A stretch of 10,077 nucleotides of DNA. It comes from Chrysiogenales bacterium. GTDB taxonomy: Bacteria; Acidobacteriota; Aminicenantia; UBA2199. A program made the translations under genes and the position numbers. The stretch covers positions 1-10,077 of the forward strand of contig SPCN01000064.1 of assembly GCA_004525465.1 (NCBI GenBank). The letters are read 5' to 3'. Below are positions 1 through 6,679 of this stretch, one piece after another; the first letter of the stretch is position 1; each line of letters opens with the position of its first letter. The notes under the pieces are model-generated. The model was not told where the DNA came from. It ran no database searches and worked only from the letters and a program-made list of their open reading frames with translations.

Positions 1-3
1 AAA

Positions 4-93
4 CGGAGAGGGTGGGATTCGAACCCACGGTCCCAGTTTACCCGGGACAACTGCTTAGCAGGCAGCCCTGTTCGACCACTCCAGCACCTCTCC
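4..93 (-). tRNA. tRNA-Ser (anticodon GCT)
   Basis: Serine tRNA reading AGC/AGU codons, read on the minus strand. The acceptor stem GGAGAGG (87-93) pairs with CCTCTCC (5-11), with G as discriminator at 4. The anticodon stem GCTGC/GCAGT closes the loop CTGCTAA, placing anticodon GCT at 57-59. A long variable arm with a perfect GTCCC/GGGAC stem marks it as a class II tRNA, and the T arm is GTGGG/CCCAC around TTCGAAT. At 90 nt it has the usual tRNA-Ser length. No CCA is encoded after the discriminator, so the 3' end must be added by nucleotidyltransferase. It lies 5 nt downstream of tRNA-Leu and is probably co-transcribed with it. Confidence 0.96.
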
Positions 94-98
94 ATATC

Positions 99-181
<83 letters not shown>

Positions 182-213
182 CTGCATGCAACAATTCAAT
201 ATTTCCTAGAAAT

Positions 214-240
214 TGCGATGGACCGCGAAAAGCGGATCGC
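214..240 (-). other. Hairpin between secG and tRNA-Leu
   Basis: Immediately after the secG stop codon the minus strand can fold GCGATCCGC against GCGG-TCC-ATCGC: two stems of 5 and 4 bp separated by a 3-nt bulge, with a short TTTTC loop. It is followed by AATTTC and not by a run of T, so it is a poor intrinsic terminator. It could protect the mRNA end or mark the processing boundary between secG mRNA and the tRNAs. The function is inference. Confidence 0.35.
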
Positions 241-591
241 CTATTTGCCAGGTTCGCTTTTCGGCTGTTCCTGGGGAACTGTGCTTTCGGACTTGAGCGG
301 CTGCGATGTTTCGGTCTTGGCCGCCGGCTTCTCCTTGCCCAGCACCGATCCGGAACGGTTCCTGCCGGCCGCCAAGATCTGCAGCAACAGCGAGGTTACC
401 ATAAACAGGATCGCCAGCGTGGTGGTGAGCTTGGAAAGCAGCGAGGCCGCACCGCGGGGACCGAAAGTGGACTGGCTGCCGTAGCCTCCGAAAGCCCCGG
501 CCAAGTCGGCGCTCTTGCCGCTCTGCAACAAAACAACGATAACCAGCAAAAGACATACAGCTATATGAAAAAAAAGTAAAACGCCTTCCAA
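241..591 (-). CDS. secG: Preprotein translocase subunit SecG
   Basis: SecG is the small accessory subunit of the SecYEG channel in the inner membrane; it aids the SecA-driven translocation cycle. The 116-residue product shows the family layout: a first membrane segment at about residues 4-22 ending in the typical VVLLQSGK motif, a Gly/Ser-rich loop (GAFGGYGSQSTFGPRG, about 32-48), a second membrane segment at about 52-72, and a hydrophilic Lys/Glu/Pro/Ser-rich tail. The start is a TTG at 589-591 preceded by AGGAGG with a tight 4-nt spacing; the Shine-Dalgarno overlaps the tpiA stop region, 8 nt away, so translation is probably coupled. No better ATG or GTG start keeps the first membrane segment. 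It is the last protein gene of the gapA-pgk-tpiA operon, a linkage seen in many bacteria. Confidence 0.93.
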   Translation of the reverse strand: MEGVLLFFHIAVCLLLVIVVLLQSGKSADLAGAFGGYGSQSTFGPRGAASLLSKLTTTLAILFMVTSLLLQILAAGRNRSGSVLGKEKPAAKTETSQPLKSESTVPQEQPKSEPGK

Positions 592-599
592 GTTGCCTC

Positions 600-1355
600 C
601 TATGCGCGCAGAAGTTTCAACGCATTTTGGATTATAGCAGAAAATTGATCTACTTTCAAGGAGGCACCGCCCACCAAAACTCCGGAAATATCTTCCTGGG
701 CAAGCAGTTCCAGACTGTTTTCTGGCTTGACCGAACCGCCGTAGAGGATCTTAATTTTTTTTCCCGGCGCCATTTCCTGCAGCATTTGCCTGATAAAATG
801 GTGCACTTCCTGGGCCTGTTGGGGAGTGGCATTGCGGCCGGTGCCGATTGCCCAGATCGGTTCATAGGCCACGGTGATTTTTTCCATTTCCGCCCCGGCC
901 ACGCCCTGCAGCGCTTTCTCCAGTTGCATCCTGACTTTCGCCAGGGTTTTCCCCGCTTCACGTTCCGGCAGTGTTTCACCGATGCACAGCAAAGGCGGCA
1001 GGTTGAATTTCAGGGCCGCTTTCAGTTTTTTATTTACGTCTTCGTCGTGTTCGGCAAATATTTCCCGTCGCTCGGAATGCCCGATCAGCACACAATCCGC
1101 TGTTTCCCGGAGCATCAGGGGCGAGATCTCGCCGGTGAATGCCCCTTTTTCCTCGAAAAACATATTCTGGGCGCCTATCTTGATCTTCGGGTCCAAACCG
1201 TGTGTGGCAGCCAGGGCGGTAAAAGGAGGAAAAACAGCCACCTCCAGGCCGGGGAAGGCGGTAAACTCTTTGGCCAGAGCCTGGACGAATTCCCGGCTCT
1301 CGGCAACGGTCTTGAACATTTTCCAGTTGCCCGCGATCAGGTATTCCTTGCCCAT
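600..1355 (-). CDS. tpiA: Triosephosphate isomerase
   Basis: Interconverts dihydroxyacetone phosphate and glyceraldehyde 3-phosphate in the cytoplasm as a TIM-barrel dimer. At 251 residues it has the normal length for the family. Catalytic elements are all visible: N10 and K12 in GNWKM, H93 and E95 in LIGHSERR, E165 in YEPIWAIGTG (which leads into the mobile loop 6), and the phosphate-binding ILYGGSVKPEN and GVLVGGASL near the C-terminus. The ATG overlaps the pgk TGA by one base (TGATG at 1353-1357), and GGAGG lies just upstream, so translation is very probably coupled to pgk. It supplies the step that feeds gapA and pgk in the same operon. No unusual features. Confidence 0.98.
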   Translation of the reverse strand: MGKEYLIAGNWKMFKTVAESREFVQALAKEFTAFPGLEVAVFPPFTALAATHGLDPKIKIGAQNMFFEEKGAFTGEISPLMLRETADCVLIGHSERREIFAEHDEDVNKKLKAALKFNLPPLLCIGETLPEREAGKTLAKVRMQLEKALQGVAGAEMEKITVAYEPIWAIGTGRNATPQQAQEVHHFIRQMLQEMAPGKKIKILYGGSVKPENSLELLAQEDISGVLVGGASLKVDQFSAIIQNALKLLRA

Positions 1356-2545
1356 CAGGCCTCCGTCAAAGCTTCAATCCCCGGCAGCTTTTTGCCGGAA
1401 AGATATTCCAGTGCCGCTCCCCCGCCTGTCGATAGATGGCTGATGCGGTCGCTAACCCCGGCTTTGTTGACGGCAGCGACCGAATCGCCGCCGCCGATGA
1501 TGGTCGTGGCCTTGGCATCCGCCAGCGCCGCGGCGATCTCCATGGTGCCGCCTGAAAACGTATCCACCTCGAACACTCCCATCGGACCGTTCCAAAAGAT
1601 CAAATCGGCACGTTGGATTTCACCCTGGTATCGCTCGACGGTTTCCGGGCCGATGTCCAGCCCCATCATCTCTCCCGGAATTTCCTCCCCGGACCGGATG
1701 ATGCGGACGGTGATATTCGGTTCCATTTTAGTGGCCGCGATATGATCCTGGGGCAGGATGAAACGCACACCCTTGGCCTCGGCCTGCTGCATGATCTCCA
1801 GACAAAGTTCGATGCATTCGTTTTCCACCTTGGAAGAACCCACATTCATGCCCTTGGCTTTCAGAAATGTGTAGGCCATGGCGCCGCCGACCAGAATCGC
1901 TTCCGCCTTGCCTACCAGGTGCTTCAGCAGCGGCAGTTTGTCGCTGACCTTGACGCCGCCGAGAATGACCAGGTAGTGTCCGGGAGGATTATCCGCCGCC
2001 ATGCTTAAAAAAACTATTTCTTTATTGAGCAGAAATCCGCTCACAGCCATGGGGACATGCCGGGTAATCTCGTCAATCGAGGCGTGGGCGCGATGACAGG
2101 CGCCGAAAGCGTCATCGACATATATATCAATGCCCTTGGCCAGCTCAGTGGCGAAAGCAGGATCATTCCCGGTTTCCTCGTGGTGAAAACGCAGGTTTTC
2201 CAGCAGCAGGATCTGGCCAGGCTTCAATGTGGCCTTGGCTTTTTCCGCCTTGGCGCCGATGGTTTCGCCGCAAAACAGGACTTCCTGCCCCAACAGCTCA
2301 GTCAAACGTCCGGCCACCGGAGCCAGGCTGCAATTGGGGTCCACATGCCCTTTGGGCCGGCCCAGGTGCGAGGCACAGACAATGCGGGCCTGGTTTTCGA
2401 TCAGGTAACGGAAAGTGGGCAGGGCGGCGCGGATGCGCGTATCGTCCGTGATCTCGCCCCTGTCATTCAGAGGCACATTGAAGTCATTCCTGACAAAAAC
2501 CATCTTGCCCCGTACCGCAAGGTCCTTAATATTTTTTTTTGCCAT
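1355..2545 (-). CDS. pgk: Phosphoglycerate kinase
   Basis: Transfers phosphate between 1,3-bisphosphoglycerate and ADP, yielding 3-phosphoglycerate and ATP in glycolysis; reversible in gluconeogenesis. The 396-residue, two-lobed protein has the usual monomeric PGK length. Recognisable motifs in order: NDFNVP (D21, N23, substrate binding), TDDTRIRAALPT, SHLGRPKG, LLLENLRFH, DDAFGACHRAHAS, LGGVKVSDKLPLL, FWNGPMGVFE, GGGDSVAAV for nucleotide binding, and STGGGAALEYL. The signature position usually occupied by Val before DFNVP is Asn here (VRNDFNVP). The ATG begins one base after the gapA stop and has no good Shine-Dalgarno (the bases before it are GCGCGAATTGAA), so it likely depends on ribosomes finishing gapA. 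The downstream tpiA start overlaps its stop. Confidence 0.98.
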   Translation of the reverse strand: MAKKNIKDLAVRGKMVFVRNDFNVPLNDRGEITDDTRIRAALPTFRYLIENQARIVCASHLGRPKGHVDPNCSLAPVAGRLTELLGQEVLFCGETIGAKAEKAKATLKPGQILLLENLRFHHEETGNDPAFATELAKGIDIYVDDAFGACHRAHASIDEITRHVPMAVSGFLLNKEIVFLSMAADNPPGHYLVILGGVKVSDKLPLLKHLVGKAEAILVGGAMAYTFLKAKGMNVGSSKVENECIELCLEIMQQAEAKGVRFILPQDHIAATKMEPNITVRIIRSGEEIPGEMMGLDIGPETVERYQGEIQRADLIFWNGPMGVFEVDTFSGGTMEIAAALADAKATTIIGGGDSVAAVNKAGVSDRISHLSTGGGAALEYLSGKKLPGIEALTEA

Positions 2546-2546
2546 T

Positions 2547-3551
2547 TCAATTCGCGCCTATTTTAATGATCAGGTCGCGGACCCGGCAGGAATAGGCCCA
2601 TTCGTTGTCATACCAGGCCAGCACTTTGATAAGATTCTTTTCCATGACCAGGATATTTTCCATATCGATAATAGAGGAGCGCTCATCTCCCTTGAAGTCG
2701 ATGGAAACCAGCGGTTCGTAGGTGAAGCCCAGGATCCCCTTCATCGGTCCGTTGTTGGCGGCCTTTTCAATCACCTGGCGCACCTCTTCCACCGATGTGT
2801 CCCTGGCCACATGGACAACCAGGTCGACCACCGACACGTCGGGAGTCGGAACCCGGATGGATGTTCCGTCTATTTTTCCCTTCAGATCTTTGATGACCAC
2901 GCCCACGGCCTTGGCCGCCCCGGTCGAGGTAGGAATCATGGAAAGGCCGGCCGCCCGGCAACGGCGCAGGTCCTTATGGGGCAGATCGAGGATGCGCTGG
3001 TCATTGGTGTAAGAGTGGATGGTGGTCATATTGCCCTTGAGGATCTTGAAATGGTCGTGCAATACTTTAGCCAGCGGCGCCACGCAGTTGGTGGTGCAGG
3101 AAGCGTTGGAAATGATGTGGTGATTTTGCGGATCATAATCGCTGTCGTTGACTCCCAAAACAATAGTAATGTCTGGATCGGTGGCCGGTGCTGATATCAG
3201 CACTTTTTTGGCCCCGGCTTGCAAATGCTTCTCCGCATCCGGGCGTTTGGTAAACAGTCCGGTGGATTCAACGACCAGGTCTATACCCAACTCTTTCCAG
3301 GGCAGTTCAGCGGGATTTTTAATGGCCGTCACCTTGATCTTTTTCTCTCCAACCTGGATGAATCCGTCTCCATACCCCACGTTTTCCGGTAAAATACCGA
3401 AGATCGAGTCATACTTCAGCAAGTGGGCCAGAGTCTTGGCATCGGTAATATCGTTGATCGCCGCAATCTCAATATCAGCATGCCTGTATGCCGTCCGCAA
3501 AAAAAGCCTGCCGATCCTTCCGAAACCATTTATCGCAACTTTTATGCTCAT
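2547..3551 (-). CDS. gapA: Glyceraldehyde-3-phosphate dehydrogenase, type I
   Basis: Oxidises glyceraldehyde 3-phosphate to 1,3-bisphosphoglycerate with reduction of a nicotinamide cofactor. The 334-residue product begins MSIKVAINGFGRIGR, the Rossmann nucleotide-binding start; D34 in the NDITD segment occupies the position that in the family favours NAD over NADP. The catalytic centre is SNASCTTNCVAPL with nucleophile C152, and H179 follows in TTIHSYT. The substrate-binding PTSTGAAKAVG and the C-terminal WYDNEWAYSCRVRDLI are intact. The reading frame stays open to 3593, but the ATG at 3549-3551 is preferred because it has GGAGG 6 nt upstream and starts exactly where the family starts. First gene of the gapA-pgk-tpiA-secG operon, divergent from the gene at 3686. 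Confidence 0.98.
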   Translation of the reverse strand: MSIKVAINGFGRIGRLFLRTAYRHADIEIAAINDITDAKTLAHLLKYDSIFGILPENVGYGDGFIQVGEKKIKVTAIKNPAELPWKELGIDLVVESTGLFTKRPDAEKHLQAGAKKVLISAPATDPDITIVLGVNDSDYDPQNHHIISNASCTTNCVAPLAKVLHDHFKILKGNMTTIHSYTNDQRILDLPHKDLRRCRAAGLSMIPTSTGAAKAVGVVIKDLKGKIDGTSIRVPTPDVSVVDLVVHVARDTSVEEVRQVIEKAANNGPMKGILGFTYEPLVSIDFKGDERSSIIDMENILVMEKNLIKVLAWYDNEWAYSCRVRDLIIKIGAN

Positions 3552-3556
3552 GAGTA

Positions 3557-3562
3557 ACCTCC
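3557..3562 (-). promoter_or_regulatory. Ribosome binding site fixing the gapA start
   Basis: GGAGGT on the minus strand, about 6 nt before the ATG at 3549-3551. It decides the start against the in-frame extension toward 3593, which would add 14 residues not found in GAPDH proteins. Confidence 0.8.
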
Positions 3563-3571
3563 AAGAAATAA

Positions 3572-3615
3572 AAATTAGCACAATCGCCGCCAATTTTCAA
3601 GTGCTGCGGAGTATA
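3572..3615 (-). promoter_or_regulatory. Candidate promoter region for the gapA operon
   Basis: Two candidates lie on the minus strand in the divergent spacer. One has a -35 TTGAAA (3595-3600, five of six consensus matches) with a 17-nt spacer to a weak -10 TAATTT (3572-3577), giving a leader of about 15 nt. The other is a good -10 TATACT (3610-3615) without a convincing -35, giving a leader of about 50 nt. I cannot tell which is used. One of them is likely real because the operon has no other upstream gene on this strand for over 2.5 kb. Confidence 0.35.
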
Positions 3616-3640
3616 GCCAGCCCAGGGAAAATTAAAAAAC

Positions 3641-3669
3641 TTGCTTTTTCACGGGAGGTTTCCTATAAT
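3641..3669 (+). promoter_or_regulatory. Candidate sigma-70-type promoter for the 3686 gene
   Basis: A perfect TATAAT -10 (3664-3669) stands 17 nt after TTGCTT (3641-3646), which matches only three of six -35 bases. The predicted transcription start near 3676 would leave a leader of about 10 nt and fall inside the GGGAGG Shine-Dalgarno (3675-3680), which is odd; the real start may be a little upstream or another promoter may be used. Confidence 0.4.
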
Positions 3670-3685
3670 CATCCGGGAGGTCAGC

Positions 3686-4189
3686 ATGGACATCAAAGAA
3701 AAAGCCTCGGGCCAGTTGAATTGGCTGGAAAAAATACTTCATAAAATTCCCGGCTTTCAGGGTTACTACCAAAGAGAATTGCGCCGAGATTCCGACCGCT
3801 TGCAGCGGGAGTTCATTGTCAAACAACTGCGCAAAGTAAAAAGCGGACTGAACGGTGTGTTGCAGGACGCCAGCCGCCAGAAGAACTTCGAACTCCTTCA
3901 GGTTTGCGATCTGTTCGGAAAGTCACTCGAAAAAAGTATTGGCGAGATTCGCTATGCCGACCAGGGTTACAGCGGTTTTTTCGACCTGATCAAGATCAGG
4001 GAAGCCGAGTTGGACGCGGTTTACGAATGGGACGCCAAGATCGCCGAAATGGCTATACGCTTTGCCGAAGAGTTCAAGGGCGCCGCCGCCTTGCCGCTGG
4101 AATCATCGCAGCTGGAAACGCTGCGGGAACAACTCGACCAGATCAACGGCGCTTTCGAACAAAGAACCGCCCTTTTGAAAGGATACTGA
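3686..4189 (+). CDS. Helical protein of unknown function, partner of SPFH gene
   Basis: I do not recognise a named family. The 167-residue product is charged and almost entirely helix-forming, with no signal peptide or membrane segment. An N-terminal segment reads [26 protein letters not shown] (about residues 14-39, cited here as the core [17 protein letters not shown]), followed by heptad-like helices and a central [15 protein letters not shown] segment. It could form a coiled-coil or helical-bundle cytoplasmic protein. The ATG at 3686 is chosen because GGGAGG lies 5 nt upstream; the frame is open further upstream but lacks a better start. It sits 13 nt before the SPFH gene, whose Shine-Dalgarno overlaps its stop, so the two are almost certainly one operon and may work together. 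By analogy with PspA-like partners of YdjI-type SPFH proteins it might peripherally bind membrane, but this is speculation. Confidence 0.85.
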   Translation: MDIKEKASGQLNWLEKILHKIPGFQGYYQRELRRDSDRLQREFIVKQLRKVKSGLNGVLQDASRQKNFELLQVCDLFGKSLEKSIGEIRYADQGYSGFFDLIKIREAELDAVYEWDAKIAEMAIRFAEEFKGAAALPLESSQLETLREQLDQINGAFEQRTALLKGY

Positions 4190-4194
4190 GGAGG
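4188..4194 (+). promoter_or_regulatory. Ribosome binding site for the TTG-initiated SPFH gene
   Basis: GAGGAGG begins inside the TGA stop of the upstream gene and lies 8 nt before TTG at 4203. The strong site supports the rare start codon and suggests translational coupling of the pair. Confidence 0.75.
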
Positions 4195-4202
4195 AAAATA
4201 AA

Positions 4203-5246
4203 TTGAAACTGGAAATCATAAAGTACTTTGATCAGACGGGAAAAGAAATTTCTCACCGCATCCCGGAAGAGGGCTCAAGCGACATCAAGCTCGGGGCGCA
4301 ATTGATCGTCCAGGAAAATCAGGCCGCGGTTTTCTTTCGCGACGGCAAAGCCCTGGATACTTTCAAGGCTGGACGCCATGTCCTGTCGACCATGAACATT
4401 CCCCTACTGACCCGTTTGCTATCCCTGCCCTATGGCTTCAAATCCCCTTTTCAAGCCCAGGTTTATTTTGTAAATCTGAAAACTTTTCTGAACCTGAAAT
4501 GGGGTACCAAGGAGCCAGTGAGCTTCAAGGATTCTGAACTTGGTTTTGTTCGACTGCGCGCTTTCGGAGTTTTTTCCATCAAAGTAAACAATCCCCAATT
4601 GTTCATAGCCGAAGTGGCCGGGACCCAGGCCATTTATTCCACAGACCATATCGAGGATTTTCTGCGCGACCTTCTGGTGGGCCGCCTGAATGATTTTTTA
4701 GGCGAAACAGTCAAAACCATTTTTGAACTGCCGCAGTATTTTGACGAAATAGCCGCTGGGCTCAAAGGACGAATAGCCGATGACTTCGCTAAATATGGCC
4801 TGGAAATTGCTGATTTCATTATCAACTCCATCACCCCGCCCGAAGAAGTGCAAAAAATGATCGATGAACGGGCCGGTATGGGCGCCGTGGGCGATATGGG
4901 CAAATTCGTGCAGTTCAAGGCCGCAAAAGCCATGGAAAAAGCCGCTGAAAAAGGCGGAGAAGCTTCCTCAGGCATGGGCATGGGGTTAGGTGCCGGCATG
5001 GGCATGATGATGCCGGGGATGATCAACCAGGCCATGCAGGACTCAAAAAAACAAAGTGCGGAAATCGCCGCTGAACCAGGTAAAACCAAGAAGTGCCCTG
5101 CTTGCCAGAAGCAAGCTTCCCTGTCAGCCAAATTCTGCCCCGACTGCGGCGTTGAATTTCCCAAAAAAGCATTCTGCAGCAATTGCGGATCAGTCTTGAA
5201 AAAGGGTGCCAAATTCTGCCCGGACTGCGGCCAAAAAATATCCTGA
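4203..5246 (+). CDS. SPFH/Band-7 protein with C-terminal double zinc ribbon (YdjI-like)
   Basis: A 347-residue member of the SPFH (stomatin/prohibitin/flotillin) superfamily, of the subgroup that includes Bacillus YdjI (sometimes called virion-core-protein-like). The N-terminal half carries the subgroup pattern: [20 protein letters not shown] (about 31-50), [26 protein letters not shown], then KWGTKEPV and [14 protein letters not shown] helical stretch ends near residue 250, followed by a Gly/Met-rich linker (about 256-275). The C-terminus has two CxxC...CxxC zinc ribbons: C298/C301/C312/C315 and C325/C328/C339/C342. No N-terminal membrane anchor is evident. SPFH proteins usually form oligomeric assemblies at membranes; in B. 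subtilis YdjI works with the PspA homologue YdjF. The precise role here is unknown. Start is TTG with a strong Shine-Dalgarno; co-transcribed with the helical protein just upstream. Confidence 0.88.
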   Translation: MKLEIIKYFDQTGKEISHRIPEEGSSDIKLGAQLIVQENQAAVFFRDGKALDTFKAGRHVLSTMNIPLLTRLLSLPYGFKSPFQAQVYFVNLKTFLNLKWGTKEPVSFKDSELGFVRLRAFGVFSIKVNNPQLFIAEVAGTQAIYSTDHIEDFLRDLLVGRLNDFLGETVKTIFELPQYFDEIAAGLKGRIADDFAKYGLEIADFIINSITPPEEVQKMIDERAGMGAVGDMGKFVQFKAAKAMEKAAEKGGEASSGMGMGLGAGMGMMMPGMINQAMQDSKKQSAEIAAEPGKTKKCPACQKQASLSAKFCPDCGVEFPKKAFCSNCGSVLKKGAKFCPDCGQKIS

Positions 5247-5249
5247 TCC

Positions 5250-5279
5250 CTGAAAGTTCTGCGGCCAATATGCTATAAT
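5250..5279 (+). promoter_or_regulatory. Extended -10 promoter abutting the lipid kinase start
   Basis: The sequence TGCTATAAT (5271-5279) is a perfect extended -10 element. CTGAAA (5250-5255, four of six -35 matches) lies 18 nt upstream. The predicted transcription start is at about 5284-5288, which is at or within a few bases of the ATG at 5288, so the transcript would be essentially leaderless. Confidence 0.55.
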
Positions 5280-5287
5280 ACTCCTGC

Positions 5288-6190
5288 ATGAAGCGCGGCC
5301 CAGAAAAAATATTATTGATATTAAACCCTGCCTCGGGATTTATTTCCAAGGATATCGCCGTTTCTCTGATTTTGAAGAAATTGCGCCGTCATTTCAGCAG
5401 CGTCTCCCTGGTCAACACCAACTCACCCCTGCAGGCCGGCGAGGTCACCCGCCAGGGTTTGAAGCATTTCGACATTTTTACCGCTTTCGGCGGCGACGGC
5501 ACCGTGAACTCGGTGGCGGCCTCTTTGATAAACACCAACAAGATCCTGGGCATCCTCCCGGGCGGGTCGGGAAATGGTCTGGCCCGCAACCTGAAGATTC
5601 CCCTCTCCTGGCTGCGTGCCCTGCATACACTGATTTCGGGACAGGATGTGTTCATCGACGCCGGAAAGATCAACAACAATTTTTTCTTAAATGTGGCCGG
5701 TATGGGTTTGGATGGTTTGATCTCAAAAAAATTCAACCTGGAATCAAAAACCAGGGGCATACTGCCCTATTTCTATTTTGCCTTGAAAGGCTATTTGGAA
5801 ATGCCGCAGTTCAAGGTACGGGTCACCACTGCCACAAGCGAATTTGAGGAAGACATCATGCTCCTGGCCTTGGCCAATTTCCGCCAGTACGGCGCCAAAG
5901 CCGTCATCGCCCCCCATGCTTCCCCATACGACCGCTTGCTGGACCTTTGCATATTAAAAAGATCAAAATTAATCCAGTCATCCCTGAACATCCAGCGTCT
6001 TTTTACAGGCAACATCCACAAGTACCCATTCTATAAAACCTTGAAGTTTGACCGGGTCCATATCCGTTCCCTGAATGGACCTATCCCTTTTCATTTCGAT
6101 GGGGAATACGGCGGGAATGAACTCATTGATTATGATATCAACGTGATTCCAGCCGCAATCAAGGTGCGGGTCCCGGCTTTCAAAAAATAA
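5288..6190 (+). CDS. Diacylglycerol kinase-family lipid kinase (YegS/BmrU/DgkB type)
   Basis: A 300-residue soluble lipid kinase that probably phosphorylates diacylglycerol or a related lipid with ATP at the inner face of the membrane, recycling lipid for phospholipid synthesis; the substrate is not determined by sequence. The DAGK catalytic domain shows NPASG (N13-G17), the nucleotide-binding FGGDGTVNSV (67-76), and LPGGSGNGLARNL (90-102). The C-terminal lobe has FLNVAGMGLDG (the family's NxxGxGxDA-like segment, with Gly where Ala is more common) and ends with FHFDGEY, the conserved DGE motif. Length is normal. No Shine-Dalgarno precedes the ATG; the only strong upstream signal is a TATAAT box 9 nt before it. 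It follows the SPFH gene by 41 nt but probably has its own promoter. It converges on exbD across a shared terminator. Confidence 0.93.
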   Translation: MKRGPEKILLILNPASGFISKDIAVSLILKKLRRHFSSVSLVNTNSPLQAGEVTRQGLKHFDIFTAFGGDGTVNSVAASLINTNKILGILPGGSGNGLARNLKIPLSWLRALHTLISGQDVFIDAGKINNNFFLNVAGMGLDGLISKKFNLESKTRGILPYFYFALKGYLEMPQFKVRVTTATSEFEEDIMLLALANFRQYGAKAVIAPHASPYDRLLDLCILKRSKLIQSSLNIQRLFTGNIHKYPFYKTLKFDRVHIRSLNGPIPFHFDGEYGGNELIDYDINVIPAAIKVRVPAFKK

Positions 6191-6192
6191 AA

Positions 6193-6222
6193 AAAAAGGG
6201 AAGAATCTCTCCTTCCCTTTTT
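6193..6222. terminator. Bidirectional intrinsic terminator
   Basis: AAAAAGGGAAG (6193-6203) pairs perfectly with CTTCCCTTTTT (6212-6222) around an 8-nt loop. On the plus strand the stem is followed by a T-run, serving the lipid kinase gene that ends at 6190; on the minus strand it gives CTTCCC followed by eight or so T residues, serving exbD ending at 6239. Position between two convergent genes supports use in both directions. Confidence 0.85.
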
Positions 6223-6238
6223 CCTGACAAAATTCAGA

Positions 6239-6667
6239 CTATTCCAAAGTGCCTGCTTTTTGCTCCGTTATCAAACCGATCACTTCGATCTGAGCTTCCT
6301 TGATTGCATTCATTACATCAACCACTCTACCATAGGCTGCTTCCAAATCAGCTTTTAAAAGGACTTTTTTCTCAGTCATTTGCATCTCCTCCATACGGTC
6401 GAGGATCAGCTGCCCCAGTTTCGCCAGATCATCCACCACCTTGTCATCCAAGGCGATTTCACCGCTTTTTTTGATATACACGGTAAGCATCTGGCTGGGG
6501 TCGGGTTGACTGGCTGTATATTTGGCTTCCGGCAGAGTGACGTTGGCGCCTTTCTGGATCATCGGTGTCACGATCATGAAAATGATGAGCAACACCAATA
6601 AAATATCGCAGAGCGGCACTACATTGGGCTCAGACTTTGTAGTTTTTGAGCCGATATCGACACTCAT
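6239..6667 (-). CDS. exbD: Biopolymer transport protein ExbD
   Basis: ExbD is the dimeric subunit that sits within the ExbB pentamer and couples proton flow to TonB. The 142-residue product has a short cytoplasmic N-terminus, one membrane helix (about residues 16-40) opened by NVVPLCDILLVLLIIFM with the conserved protonatable Asp at D21, and a periplasmic domain (TVYIKKSGEIALDD... to ...AYGRVVDVMNAIKEA..VIGLIT). The ATG at 6665-6667 is preferred over a TTG two codons earlier, because AGGGG lies 8 nt before the ATG but only about 2 nt before the TTG. It begins 12 nt after exbB, with its Shine-Dalgarno overlapping the exbB stop, so coupling is likely. Last gene of the tonB-exbB-exbD unit, ending at the shared terminator. 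The homologue TolR is excluded mainly by the adjoining tonB. Confidence 0.92.
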   Translation of the reverse strand: MSVDIGSKTTKSEPNVVPLCDILLVLLIIFMIVTPMIQKGANVTLPEAKYTASQPDPSQMLTVYIKKSGEIALDDKVVDDLAKLGQLILDRMEEMQMTEKKVLLKADLEAAYGRVVDVMNAIKEAQIEVIGLITEQKAGTLE

Positions 6668-6679
6668 TCTCAAATCCCC

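Noticed and set aside
627..1745. Long open frame on the plus strand across tpiA and pgk
   Set aside because: It is antisense to two unmistakable enzyme genes, has no family resemblance and no ribosome site; a by-product of codon bias in the real genes.
2415..3194. Plus-strand open frame across pgk and gapA
   Set aside because: Antisense to gapA, whose motifs are complete; no recognisable protein features.
3552..3593. N-terminal extension of gapA by 14 residues
   Set aside because: The internal ATG at 3551 has a well-spaced GGAGG and matches the family start; the extension covers the promoter region.
6668..6673. TTG start for exbD two codons upstream
   Set aside because: The Shine-Dalgarno would be only about 2 nt away, whereas the ATG at 6667 has the usual 8-nt spacing.
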